Source of the DNA: Sequoia sempervirens | Lineage: Eukaryota > Streptophyta > Pinopsida > Cupressales > Cupressaceae | Reading direction: 5' to 3' | Assembly (NCBI GenBank): GCA_007258455.2 | Contig: VDFB02270651.1 | Span: 700,596,217-700,660,216, forward strand | DNA: 64,000 bases | The notes under the pieces: generated by a model | The model's input: the letters and a program-made list of their open reading frames with translations, nothing else | What the model was told of the DNA's origin: nothing | The model's database searches: none | Translations under genes and position numbers: made by a program | Shown here: positions 24,011-35,866 of the stretch, one piece after another | How positions within the stretch are numbered: the first letter of the stretch is position 1 | Layout: the number at the start of each line of letters is the position of its first letter

Positions 24011-24577
24011 AATGCATGCACTTTTCTCCTTGCCATGTGATAGTTATAGGATCATAGTATACTCATTATTGCATGTTTTATATTTATTGTATATCATGTC
24101 CTATATGGAAAGGAACACATTCTCATCACCCATTTTGACTCATCCTTGTCTTGCACTTAGTGGGGGTTAGGAGTTAGATAGCCTTGTCCTAGTTTGGCAC
24201 TTGTTGTTGTCCCTTTGGCTAGTTATCCGCTTTCTACATATCATGAACAAGATTAGGAAGTGGATGACCTATTGTAGGTTGACTCGCATGTGCCATACTA
24301 GTCTTCTCTTTGTATTCTTTGTGATTGCATATATGTAATGTGAGCCCCCATGATGTGTTGCTTAGCATGTCTTTATATTTTTGTGAGCCTACTTTGGATG
24401 GCCCTTATCACTTCATTGGTGCAAGGATACAGAGGAAGTGAATCAATTCTGACATTATTCTATTTGTATCTCCATTCTTTTGTATGTCATACACCTTTAT
24501 CTTTTGTCTTGTGTTTTCCTTTTGGGGATGATGCAATGCGTCAAAACATTCAAGTCTCTTCCATGTTGACCCAAAAG

Positions 24578-24626
<49 letters not shown>

Positions 24627-25285
24627 GTGGGTGTGTGTGTGTCATTCTTCCTTTGTGCTCATTGTTCTATGAGTTATGGGGAATGATGATGGTTCCAAGC
24701 CCAATTATATCACTACAATAACGAAAAACGTTGACCCCAAATCCATGGATACCTTATGTGTTATATTAGGATTGCATATGGGGGAAACCCTCCTTTCCAT
24801 GGTGTAGCACTATTTAGAAACATATGTTTTACAAAGGGCAATTTCAATAAATCCCTCACATATTGGCATTTATCGTGTTCTAATTTAAAGTAATTGAGCA
24901 CAAGTTGTTTAGCAATTTCTTTAAAGTGGGGGAATACATGTCCCTGCTCATTGTTTGCTTCAAAGTGCGATCTTCTTACTTCACATGATGTGTCTTCTTG
25001 GTGGTGACATTAGGTTTGATGTCCTTCAAAATTGCAGCCTTTCTTGGCCTATGACATTCTTCTTAGTGGTGATGCTATGGATTGCATGCCCTAAGTTGTG
25101 AATCTTTTATCCTCGAATAGTCCTCTCTTGGAGACATTAAGCACAATGTTCCCTAAGGTGAGACCTTTCATGAACTAAGAAAAACCCCTTTGAATATCCA
25201 ATTGCATGTATCAAGGCCGCCAACAATAACAAAAATTTCTTGCTAGTGGAGCCTTTATGTTTTTCAAGGCCACCAAGCATAACAT
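24011..25285 (+). other. Non-coding internal region of element B
   Basis: No gene homology seen. It holds a (CT) microsatellite and a short (GT) run, and a repeated CTTGCTAGTGGAGCC-type phrase near its right edge (25236-25250) that recurs just right of the nested copia element (32612-32626), suggesting a local repeat in element B. Confidence 0.5.
24581..24642. repeat. (CT)22 microsatellite followed by a (GT) run
   Basis: Forty-four bases of uninterrupted CT from 24581 to 24624, then ATGTGG and GTGTGTGTGTGTGT. Confidence 0.95.
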
Positions 25286-26851
25286 TGTAAGGAAAATTAG
25301 ATGCGGAAAAAAATTCTCCTAATGTCAATACCTCAGGGAAGAATGCAGATACACTTTAAAATTTACAATTATAGTCCAATTAAAATGCACTATAAATTAG
25401 ATAATAGAAACAGAGTATTTGACAATCACACATGAACACCAGATATACGTGGGAAAACCCTTACGGAGAAAAACCCACCACACCAAGAGAAATCACTTTG
25501 TATTATAGTAATGGAGATTACATACAAATGCTAGACTTATCTTTCTGGTGTCTGTTTACAGCAGCATTCACCATGTACAATCTTGTTACAGGAACCTTCA
25601 CGTTACAGTCAACACAGAATAGAATTCACCCACTGATACAATCACTCAACCATCTGTTGATTCAACCAACCGATCACAATCTACAATCACAAAGTATAAC
25701 CTTGTTCTTCCATGTTCATTGAGCTTCCTCACAGAACTGTCACAACTAACTGTCTTCCAACGGTTCCCATTCGGCTCTTCCTATCCACGAGATACCACAT
25801 AGGAAAGTCACACTCGGTCAAACGGCTTCAAGTTGTGTTGTCATATTGGTGAGACACTAAACGTGTCTCCCTGATGCCAACATAGTAAACACTTGATATT
25901 GCCAAGACTCCATCCTATTGCCAAGATGTTACATCAAGTCTAGAGAGCTATCGCTCAACTTATGCCATGTCGCCAAGACATATCGCTTTCGCTGAGACAT
26001 CATACCAAAACCTCAAAGTCACACAGCCATGAGTTTTCCATTCGGCAAGACTATCGCTCTCGCCAAGACATCCCAATGAGCCTTCTTTTGTTACACCAAG
26101 CTCAGGAGACTATCGCTAAGACTTCCTTATGTCACTAGGACCTCACACCGATGTTCTCCACATGTATCACTATCGCCCAAACTCATCGCTTTCGGTGAGA
26201 TGATATACCGAAGCTCCATATGTCACATAGACTTAAGCTTCCCATCGGCCAGACAATCGGCTTTCGTCGAGACATCATAGCAAGGGTTCAAAGTTACTCT
26301 GAAGTAATCAGTAGTTGATAGGACTCTACTGCTATCGCTAAGACATTACTCCAAAAACTTTAAGTCATATCAAGCAACAAGCAATAGTCGGCAAGACAAA
26401 TGTTTATCGCTAAGAGATCTTCCCGAGATCCTTTGTGTTACTCTGATGACCAACACTTGAACCTCAGTCGGTGAGACATTCGCACATCGGTAAGACTTCT
26501 TACCGATAGAATATAAGATACGCCGAAGACCACAACATGTAACATACTGTCAGTGAGACTTTAATATCTCAATAAGATTTCTCACCGAGCCACCGTAGGT
26601 TATTCCGCTATGCGATAGAATGGCCTATTGGCCAGAGATCTTCACAAGTGATGGGAGGTTTCAACAACTGCTCTATGTCACAGCGATAGACTCCACAGTG
26701 AAAGTGTTTGGTGAGATAAAAGCTAGGTCACAGCAACCTATACAAAACATGATGTTCCAAACTGCTAGTCGGCCAGACATGATAGATGTCATACCGAATT
26801 TTCTCCAAGATAGGTTTCAGCCTATGATTATTTAGGCACACTTTTCCAACA
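25286..26851 (-). repeat. 3' LTR of the Tork-like element
   Basis: Aligns along its length with 31033-32601. Between about 25845 and 26600 it holds an irregular array of TCGCYAAGAC/TCGGTGAGAC-type motifs. Confidence 0.9.
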
Positions 26852-26865
26852 ATCTCCCACTTGAC
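26852..26865 (-). promoter_or_regulatory. Polypurine tract of the Tork-like element
   Basis: On the minus strand CAAGTGGGAGAT runs directly into the LTR start TGTTGG, the classic copia arrangement. Confidence 0.85.
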
Positions 26866-26904
26866 GAAGATCACACAGGCACCTCCAGAGCACAACATAA
26901 CTTA

Positions 26905-28645
26905 CTAAAAATCATGGGAACTAAGGCCCGTTAAACTCGCACACCACCTGAACTTTTCTATGCTCACTGGCTTCGTTAATGAATCTGCAACATTCTCTAG
27001 AGTATCAACCTTCTCCAGACTGACCTTTCCATCCTCCACCATATCTCATACAAAATGGTATTGTACGTCAATATGTTTCATCCTAGCATGGAAAGTAGGG
27101 TTCTTTTCCAGACAAATTGCACTCTAACTGTCACAGAAAATAGTTATTTCCCCTACATCAAAACCAATGTTAGAACATAAACATTTTAACCAGACTACTT
27201 ATTTACAAGCATGTGTAGCTGCCATGTATTCAGCCTCCATAGTGGACAAAGCGACTATAGCCTGCCGCTTACTCATCCAACTCACAGCACCACCATTCAA
27301 CATGAAAATGTATCCATTGGTGGACCTCCTGCTGTTAATGTCCCCTGCCCAATCAGAATCTACATATCCACGAATGTTAAGAGTCCTCTGTGATTCAACC
27401 AAGTTCTCATGGTAACACAAAGAAAAATCTAAATTTCCCTTCAAATAACTAAACACTATCTTCACAGCATCCCAATGTATTCTTCTAGGATTTGCCATAA
27501 ATTGACTAAGAACTCCCACTGCTTGGGCAATGTCTGGCCTTGTACAGACCATTGCATACATGATACTACCAACTGCACTAGCATAGGGTACACTGGTCAT
27601 GTCCTCCATCTCAGTAGGATATTTTGGACAGTCCTCAATAGATAGTTTCGTTCCCTGCAAGACTGGAACCACTAGTTGTTTGCAATCATTCATAGAAAAT
27701 CTCTCAAGAATAGTCCTGATATACTTACTTTGACTGAGCCATAGTTTTCTATTCTTCTTGTCCCTGGTTATCTCCATCCACAGAATATACCTTGCTGCAC
27801 AAAGATCCTTCATTTCAAACTTAGCAGACAACTGAGACTTAAGATTAGAAATCATTAGCTTACTATTGCCTATGAATAGCATATCATCAACATAGAGAGC
27901 AATAATAAGTACTCGATCACTTTCAGCTTTATAATATACACAGTGATCAGATTTTGATCTCACAAATCCCAAAGACAATACAAAAGTCTCAAATTTTTGG
28001 TACCACATTCTAGATGACTGCTTTAACCCATACATAGACTTCTTTAATTTGCATACCAGTTTTTCTTTACCTTTTTCAACAAAGTGCTCATGCTGGTACA
28101 TATAGATTTCTTCTTCAAGATCACCATGAAGAAATGTTGTCTTCACATCCATCTGTTCGACCTCTAAGTCATATGCTACTGCAAGTGACAAAAGAAATCT
28201 GATAGATGTTAGCTTTACTACAAGAGAAAATATTTCCCCATAATCAATTTCCTCTACCTAGGAATAACCCTTTGTAACAGTCTTGCCTTGTACTTTTCTA
28301 CACTGCCATCCAAACCAATTTTCTTCTTAAATACCCATTTGCAGCCCACAGGTTTTCTTTCTTTAGGCAAGGGCGCCAGACTCCAGGTTTCATTCATTTC
28401 TAATGATGCCATCTCTTCATTCATGGCTTCCAACCAAGAGTCTAAATCAGACATTTTAAATGCCTCTTTCATAGTCCTAGGCTCATCAGTGATAGAAATT
28501 AAAGCATAGGCACAAGTTGAATCAATCAAAGAGAACACATATCTATCTGGTTGTTTTCTTTCATGGGTTGACCTCCTCACTTGTTGAGGCTGAGGTTCTT
28601 CTTCAGAACTTTCAGAACTACTTGAGTTCTCCTCAGTTTTAGGTA
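26905..28645 (-). pseudogene. Tork-like reverse transcriptase-RNase H
   Basis: RT begins near 28480 (MKEAFKMSDLDSWLEAMNEEM, then WSLAPLPKERKPVGCKWVFK). A one-base deletion near 28280 and a TAG for Gln near 28260 break the frame; it resumes with VEQMDVKTTFLHGDLEEEIY and runs open for 330 codons to 27199, including SMYGLKQSSRMWYQKF and the catalytic ALYVDDM (Y-V-D-D at 27883-27894). RNase H follows: RRSTNGYIFMLNGGAVSWMS, ALSTMEAEYMAATHA, FCDS-stop-SAICLEKNPTFHA, HIDVQYHF and the end at a TAG (26905-26907). Stops replace a Gln and an Arg or Trp in the RNase H tail. The enzyme would copy the element RNA; this copy cannot make it intact. Confidence 0.9.
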
Positions 28646-30079
28646 CATTTTTAATTTTGAATTCCTCTTACTCTGGTGTAGGAGGAATTATTGCTACATC
28701 CTTATTGTTTTCTGACTTTGTCTCTGACTGCAGATCCAAAGTGGAAGGTTTCAGCTCACGAAAGATTACACTTTTTTTGTATACAACCTTCTCTGTATCA
28801 TGATTCCAAAGCTTGTATCCTTTTATGACAGCGCTATAGCCAATAAAAATACATTTGATAGCCTTGTTCTCCAATTTAGATCTTTTCACATCTGGCACAT
28901 AAACATATGCCTCACAGCCAAAAACACAAACATGTCTAAGAGAGGGCTTCTTACCAGACCACACTTTCAAAGGTGTTTTCTCAACAAGAGCATAATTTGG
29001 AGAATGATTTATTAGGTAACATGCAGTAGATACAGCCTCAGCCCAGAATTTCTCCTTCAAGCCAACACTACTGAGCATACTTCATGCTCTCTCCATCACT
29101 ATCCTATTGAACCTTTCTACAACTCCATTCTGTTGTGGAGTATAAGGTGTAGTCTTGTTTCTTTTAATTCCATGGTCTTTACAGTATCTTTCAAATTCTT
29201 CAGAACAGAATTCACCGCTATTATCAGTCCTTTAGCATTTTATTTTTCTACCAGTTTGATTTTCAACAAGATTTTTAAATTCTTTAAATCGATTGAATAC
29301 TTCTGATTTACTTTTCAGAAAATATACAAATGCTCTTCTTGAATAATCATCAATGAACGACACATAGTATCTTGACTTAGACAAAGAAGGAACATCCACT
29401 AGACCAAACACATCTGAATGAATATAATCTAGCAAACCAGAAGATTTATGAGGACTGGAATAAAATGAAACACAGTGTTGTTTTCCATATATACAATGTT
29501 CACAAAATTCAAATTCAAGATTACAATCTTCAAGCCCCTCAACTAGGTTTTTAAACCTTTTTCTCCTATGTGGCCTAACCTATGATGCCAGAGCATAATC
29601 TTCTCTGCTAGAAGTTTTACTTCCATAGAGTACATAATTAGAGATACTTCCCTCTTTACCTCCATGAGTAGCTTTCAGTGACTTTCCAGAGACACTGTTA
29701 CATTGAACATCCTGTGCATCCAGCTTGTATAGAATACCAATTCGAGCACCTCTAGCCAGGACCATTGAACCTTTAGTCATCTTGCAGCCATTCCTAGAGA
29801 ACATGACTTGTACTCCAATATCATTCAACTTATTGACAAATAGTAGATTTCGAGCCAGGCCTGGTATGTGCATAACATCATTAATTCCCTTTACTCTGCC
29901 ATCAGGAAACTAGATTCTGACTCTTCCACAGCCAACTATGTCCAAAGTTGAATCACTCACCAAGTACACCTTTCCATTATCGTATTCTTCATACTTTGTG
30001 AACCATTCTCTGTGAGATGTCATGTGGAAAGATGCTCTAGATTCAATCAGCCAGACATCATCTGATGCCTGAGTAGCCA
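28646..30079 (-). pseudogene. Tork-like protease-integrase
   Basis: The protease box reads DVWLIESRASFHMTS near 30010-30060: the catalytic D-S-G-A has become E-S-R-A, so the active-site Asp and Gly are both lost. Then KVYLVSDSTLDIVGCGRVRI and HIPGLARNLLFVNKLND (pre-integrase). Integrase: LLDYIHSDVFGLVDVPS (first Asp, about 29420), a stop, then TDNSGEFCSEEF (second Asp, about 29210), TPQQNGVVERFN (Glu, about 29130), FWAEAVSTACYLINHSPN and FIGYSAVIKGYKLW. An S/E-rich tail links to RT. Several stops (near 29580, 29230, 29080, 28670) interrupt it. Confidence 0.85.
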
Positions 30080-30918
30080 AGGCTACAATGAAGGTTTTTG
30101 CATCACTATGAGAAGAGTCATTGTCAAAAGAGTACTTCTTCTTCTTCTCCTCTTTACAATCCTTTTGGACATGACCAGGTTCCCCACAGTTCCAGCACTT
30201 CACCTTGGACTTCTTGCCAGGAGACTTTGATCTCCCCTCTAATTTCGATTTTAATTTCTTGTCCTTCTTCTTGCCTTTCTCTTTCGGTCTTCCTCTGATA
30301 GCAAGAGTTTCCTTCACCATCTCAGAAGATTTCCTTCTCATCTCTTCTAATAGCAAAGAACCAACATCTTCCATCTTGAAACTGGATGTTGTACTCCCAA
30401 TGGCCATCACCAAATGAGCCCAAGAGTCTAGCAAAGAACACAGTAATAGCATACAATGATCCTCTTCATCAATTTTTACACCAATAGATGTCAATTGAGA
30501 AATTAGCATGTTAAATGCATTCAAATGATCAGCTACATACCCTCCTTCCTGCATTCTCAACGAGTACAGCTTCTTCCTCAGGAATAGCTTATTCACCAAA
30601 GACTTCCCCTGATAAATAGATGCCAGTCTCTTCCACAAGGAAGAGGCAGTCTTCTCTTCATGCAAACTGAGAAGAGCTAAGTCTACCAAACAAAGCCTTA
30701 TCAGCCCCTTAGACTTCCTATCTGCAAGGTCCCAATCTTCTTGCTTCATACTACAAGCCACAAATCACAATCAACTAGAAGATCCTCCATCTTGAGGTTC
30801 CAAATACTACAAGCCACAAATCACAATCAACTAGAAGATCCTCCATCTTGAGTTTCCACAACTCAAAGTTACTGCCATTGAATTTCTCTATTTCAAACAT
30901 TCCAGACGTGCTAGCCAT
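30080..30918 (-). pseudogene. Tork-like gag with zinc knuckle
   Basis: The start is the ATG complementary to 30916-30918, opening MASTSGMFEIEKFNGSNFEL then WKLKMEDLL, the standard copia Gag N-terminus. A 56-bp tandem duplication (30748-30859) then throws the frame. From about 30760 the rest is open: TASSLWKRLASIYQGKSLVN, a long helical region, GSLLLEEMRRKSSEM, a Lys/Arg-rich stretch and the knuckle CWNCGEPGHVQKDC (30156-30197). In the family Gag assembles the particle and binds RNA. Without the duplication the N-terminal frame would join the rest, apart from other small lesions. Confidence 0.88.
30748..30859. repeat. 56-bp tandem duplication inside gag
   Basis: The unit beginning ATACTACAAGCCACAAATC at 30748 is repeated from 30804 with almost no change. 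56 is not a multiple of three, so the copy shifts the gag frame. Confidence 0.9.
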
Positions 30919-31014
30919 CTGAACCTATAATCAGAAATAACAAACTCTACAAAACTCTCACTGAACAGAATTGACTCAAAAAATGCAACATACCCACAAG
31001 GATAACACAACTAG

Positions 31015-31030
31015 CCAGGCTCTAATACCA
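31015..31030 (-). promoter_or_regulatory. Primer-binding site of the Tork-like element
   Basis: On the minus strand TGGTATTAGAGCCTGG, one change from the initiator-Met type TGGTATCAGAGCC, two bases inside the 5' LTR. Confidence 0.85.
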
Positions 31031-31032
31031 CT

Positions 31033-32601
31033 TGTAAGGAAAAATAGATGTAGAAAATAATTCTCCTAACGTCAATACCTTAGGGAAGAATGCAGATACA
31101 CTTTAAAATTTACAATTACAGTCCAATTAAAATGCACTATAAAGCAGATAACAGAAACAGAGTATTTGACAATCACACATGAACACCAAATATACGTGGG
31201 AAAACCCTTATGGGAGAAAAACCCACCACACCAAGAGAAATCACTTTGTATTACAACAATGGAGATTACATACAAATGCCCGACTTATCTTTCTGGTGCC
31301 TATTTATAGTAGAATTCGCCATTACAATCTTGTTATAGGAACCTTCACGTTACAGTCAACACAGAATAGAATTCACCCACTGATACAGTCACTCAACCAT
31401 CTGTTGATTCAACCAACCGATCACAATCTGCAATCACAAAGTATAACTTTGTTCTTCCATGTCCGTCAAGCTTCCTCATAGAACTGTTACAACGAACTAT
31501 CTTCCAACGGTTCCCATTCAGCTTTCCTATTCGTCCATGAGATGCCACATAGGAAAGTCACACTTGGTCAAACGGCTTCAAGCTGTGTTGTCATATCGAT
31601 GAGACACTAAATGTGTCTCCCTAATGCCAACACAGTAAACACTCGATATCGCCAAGACTCCATCCTATCGCCAAGATGTTACATCGAGTCTAGAGAGCTA
31701 TCGCTCAGCTTTCGCCATGTCACCAAGACATATTGCTTTTGCTGAGACGTCATACTGAAACCTCAAAGTCACACAGCCATGATTTTTCCATTCGGCAAGA
31801 CTATCACTCTTGCCAAGACATCCCAATGAGCCTTCTTTTGTTACATCGAGCTCAAAAGACTATCGCTAAGACTTCCTTATGTCGCCAGGTCCTCACACTG
31901 ATGTTCTCCACATGTATCGCTATCACCTAGACTCATCGCTTTCGGTGAGACAATATACCGAAGCTCCATATGTCACATAGACTTAAGCTTCCCATTGGCC
32001 AGACAATCGGCTTTCACCGAGACATCATACCGAGGGTTCAAAGTTACTATGAAGTAATCAGTAGTCGAAAGGACTCTACCGCTATCGCTGAGACGTTACT
32101 CCGAAAACTTTAAGTCATATCAAGCAACAAGCAACAGTCAGGAAGACAAATGTTTATCACTAAGAGATCATCCCGAGATCTTTTGTGTTACTCTGATGAC
32201 CAACACTTGAACCTTCGTCGATGAGACATTCGCACATCGGTAAGAATTCTTATCGATATAATATAAGATACGCTGAAGACCACAACATGTAACATACTGT
32301 CGGTAAGACTTTAATATCTCGATAAAACATCTCACCGAGCCACCGTAGGTTATTTCGATATGCGATAGAATGGCCTATCAGTCAAAGATCTTCACAAGCG
32401 GTGAGAGGTTTCAACAACTGCTCTATGTCACAACGATAGACTCCACAGTGAAAGCATTCGGCGAGACAGAAGCTAGGTCACAGCGACCTGTACAAAACAT
32501 GATGTTCCAAACTGCTAGTCAACCAGACATGATAGATGTCATACTAACTTTTCTCCAAGAGAGGTTTCAGCCTGTGATGATTTAGGCACACTTTTCCAAC
32601 A
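31033..32601 (-). repeat. 5' LTR of the Tork-like element
   Basis: Pairs with 25286-26851. It carries the same TCG-N-AAGAC/GAGAC motif array (about 31595-32480). Many differences from the other LTR are CG in one copy and TG or CA in the other. Confidence 0.9.
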
Positions 32602-33192
32602 AACATAATGTGCTTGCTAGTGGAGCCTTTTTCACGAGTGCTTAGCATAACGCAGCTTGCTAGCCTTATGACCATTTTTGTGGTGCCTTATCAAAGTTAT
32701 CAGGAGGTATAACTTTGGTATGGTTAGTATAATGGGAGCTTGTAGACCTAGCATGACCTTCCCATTAGCCACTTTTTACATCTCACTACTAGACAAAGAA
32801 TTTCACTAGCCCATGTGAATGCATTTTGTTTGCATAGTGGACAATAGGTTTCCACTTGTGAATATTTGTGGACAAAAATCTAAGCCTTGATCCATATCGA
32901 TTAGAAAAATAGTCGAGGCTTGATCCACCCCTCTCTCTCTTCTCATTTATTTTTGAATTGTATGCTTGTGTATCTTCTCTTGATGTTGAATATTTAACAT
33001 AGGCATGTGCCTGTTTGTGCATTTTTTGGTTTGTCATGAAATCTTAGATCTTGGGGGCTTGATCATCCTCCTTGACCTTTGTTGTCTTATCTTTCCAATA
33101 GTTGTACAATTAGACCTCTCTTGATGCTTGTTTGACTATTTTAGTATGAGTTTGAGCATAGGGCTCATCATCTCACTAAAGTGGGGGCTAAA
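32602..33192 (+). other. 3' internal region of element B with PPT
   Basis: Element B continues after the copia insertion with no coding signal. It ends with AAAGTGGGGGCTAAA (33178-33192), a polypurine tract directly against the 3' LTR. Confidence 0.6.
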
Positions 33193-33832
33193 TGTAGTGT
33201 CAGAAAATACACTCCTTTAAATTTTCACACTATGTTTGGGTCGCTTAATAAATTGGACTTAATTAAGCCTCTAATTGGCCCAATTATGCATTTAAAATCC
33301 TAATTAATCTTGTTCTCTAAAAGGGAAACTCGTATTAAACAGTTGCAAGCAATAACTAAATTTCCTTGAAATTGGTGTGTCCTAAGTTAGGGGCCTAGGA
33401 CACATTCGTCCAAGGGCGAATGGGTCCCCCTTAAGTTTAGGACCCCACTTTTTAATATGTTTTTGGTTGAATTTTTATGATTCAAATTCAATTTGCAATT
33501 GTCGGCATTTGATGTTTAATTTTCAGGAAATTAAAAAATTACCCATAAATACAAAGTTTTTTTATCAAATTCAAATCCTAAAAAATTTAGATGCAAGAGA
33601 AAAACTTTCATAAGAGCTAAGATTATTGTTAAAGGTGTTCAAGAGAAGATTTCTCATTCATTTATTGCAGCATTCAAGATCTCAAGCAGCATGTCAAAGT
33701 TATCATCATTCATGCATATTTTTTTGAGCTAACATTGTGATGTAGGTTTCAAGCATTCACGTCAAAATTCATGCATCAAGATCAACATCAAATCTATCCA
33801 TTCCATGCAAGATCAAGACCTTGGAGAGATGT

Positions 33833-34623
33833 TGATGCAAGAGCATCCTTGGTTTTTGGCAATCTTGTATCAACCAAAAAAAAATATTTTCTTTCAATTT
33901 TATGTTCTTGTTTAGTTCATGTTGGTGGATATGTCATCTTTGCTCACTAGACCTTGTGGATCTTGGATTGCATTGTCTATGTGTTCATTTTCCTTGTTCC
34001 AAAATTTGAGCGTGATTGGATCTTTTTCTGGAAAGTTATCACTTCTAAAATTATTTGTAGTTTCTTGAACCGGCACCGAAATAACTTCAGACCTTTCATC
34101 CAGTTCAATCGTTGTGGATTGTCCCCATCATTTGCAGATCTTAACGGTGTGATTTTAAATGTTCCTTGGAGTGTCCCCAACCTTCAGTATAGGTCCACAC
34201 TTCATTTTACGCACCTGTTGAAGAGTAATTCAAATTTGAGGATGACCTGTTCATGTGCCTGTTATATTTTCTTTCATTGGAGAATGTGATGATCTTTGGT
34301 CGACATGGATGTTTCTAGAATCGATATAATATAAATCTTGTAATCGATCATTAGAATAGAGAGTGTAATTCGTAGTTGATTCAATGGATTAAGATGGTTT
34401 CAATTGTAATTTTCAGCTTGCATATAGGAGCATGTTAGAGTGTTGTATATTTTTTCAGGCCTATGAGCCGAATCTGTAAGTCCTGAATGTAATGAAGAAT
34501 AATTGTTAATGAGAATATTTACATCTGCATTTGCCTCCATATTTTGTGTTTCTTTCATTGAGTTACTCTTGTTCCATGGTTTGGATTGTTCTCTTTGAGG
34601 GCCCTCCTACCATGGTTGTGCCA
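33833..34623 (+). repeat. 5' LTR of the chromovirus
   Basis: Shares with 39310-40128 blocks such as AGCATCCTTGGTT, CTTAACGGTGTGATTTTAAA, CAGTATAGGTCCACACTTCA and GATTGTTCTCTTTGAGG. Confidence 0.9.
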
Positions 34624-34626
34624 GAT

Positions 34627-34641
34627 TGGTATCAAAGCGAG
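34627..34641 (+). promoter_or_regulatory. Primer-binding site of the chromovirus
   Basis: TGGTATCAAAGCGAG three bases after the LTR end; initiator-Met type as in many chromoviruses. Confidence 0.8.
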
Positions 34642-34747
34642 ATTCGTTCCTTGCGAGATTGCCAAAGTTTGCAAAGTCTTGTTGAAGATTTGTTGTGGGG
34701 TGGTGGATTGAGGATCCGACCTACAGCTGCAAAGGACTTGTGTCAAG

Positions 34748-35860
34748 ATGGTGGGAAGGAGAAATGGTAGAAATGAAGAACGTGGAAATGCAAACCAAGT
34801 TGTGATGGAGATGTTAAGAGGAATTGTTGCTAGATTAGATGCAGTTGAAACGGCCTAGAGAAGAGGTTGACCAGTTGACAATGTGAGTGATGAAGAAGTA
34901 GAAGTGAAGGAAGGAAGGGATGAGCAACCTGGCCTAGATCGGGGAGAAGAGAGGTTCATAAGAGCCCTAACTAAAGTGAATACAAGACCACATTTCAATC
35001 CGCCAGATTATAATGGTAAGTTGGATTCAGATGTATTGTTAGATTGGATAATAGAGATGGAAAAGTATTTTGAATTTGAAGGTACCTCTGAAGATAAGAA
35101 GGTGAAGTTTGCTTGTACAAAGTTGAAGGTATATGCATCCCTTTGGTGGGAACATTTGCAAACAGATAGGCAAAGAAGAGGAAAAGAAAAGATAAAGTGA
35201 TGGGATTGGATGGTGAATAAGTTGAAGTCAAATTTCATGCTTGCAGATTATCAAATTAGTTTGTTCAAGAAGTTGCAAAATTTGAAGTAGAAAGAATCTA
35301 GTGTGATAGAGTATGCTGAGGAGTTCTATAAGTTGAATATAATATTTGTACATTTGAAGGAGAAGATTGAGCAAGTAGCCAGATATGTGAATGGTCTGAG
35401 GTTTTCCATATAGGATGAAATCATTTTGATCAAGTTGCAGAGTGTGGAAGAGGCATATCAGTGTGCCCTAAAAGTAGATGAGAAGTTGAATAAGAGACAT
35501 GATCAGAGACAAAGAGGAAGAGGTGGAAGATTTCAAAGAGGAAGAACTTTTAATGGAGGAGGAAGATGATCTTTTCTAGATTAGAACAAGGATAAGGAGG
35601 TTAGTAAGAATGACAGTTCATAATAGAGAAGTGATGGAAACTCTTACAGAAGAGGAGGATATGTTGGTTTCCAAAATGAAGGTTATAGAAAGGATGATAA
35701 GGAGAAAAGAGTATTCAAGGGAACTTGCTTTAAGTGTGGTGGAGAAGGACATAGAGCATTTGAATGTAATCAAAGAGAGACAAGCAAAAAGACAGAGAAC
35801 AATAGAAGAACAGCCTTTGCGGAAGAGGATAATGTTGGATCATCTAATGAACCTGAAGAT
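34748..35860 (+). pseudogene. Chromovirus gag with zinc knuckle
   Basis: One frame from ATG 34748. An acidic region is followed by RPHFNPPDYNGKLDSDVLLD, WIIEMEKYFEFEGTSEDKKV and LKVYASLWWEHLQ, the capsid core of plant Ty3 Gag. Stops occur at about 34856, 34868, 35198, 35288 and 35412, the last two at places where Gln is expected. A shift near 35570 is followed by a return to the same frame, with the knuckle CFKCGGEGHRAFEC at 35726-35767. Gag would build the particle; this copy cannot. Confidence 0.88.
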
Positions 35861-35866
35861 GGAGAA

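Larger units (their letters stand above)
25286..32601 (-). mobile_element. Tork/Tnt1-like Ty1/copia retrotransposon, full length, TSD AACAT
   Basis: LTRs of 1566 and 1569 bases (25286-26851 and 31033-32601) start TGTAAGG and end TTCCAACA on the + strand. AACAT flanks the element at 25281-25285 and 32602-32606. On the minus strand the order is 5' LTR, primer site, gag, protease, integrase, RT, RNase H, PPT, 3' LTR. A single long frame can be followed from 30918 to 26905 with a handful of lesions, so this is one of the better kept copies, but it is inactive. It lies inside element B, opposite in strand. Confidence 0.93.

Noticed and set aside
24350..24721. 123-codon + strand frame with a Ser/Leu run
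   Set aside because: The run is the (CT) microsatellite; the rest shows no recognisable domain and lies in non-coding element B sequence.
27167..27415. + strand frames between 27.2 and 30.4 kb
   Set aside because: They are shadows of the minus-strand Tork-like pol and gag genes, which carry clear motifs.
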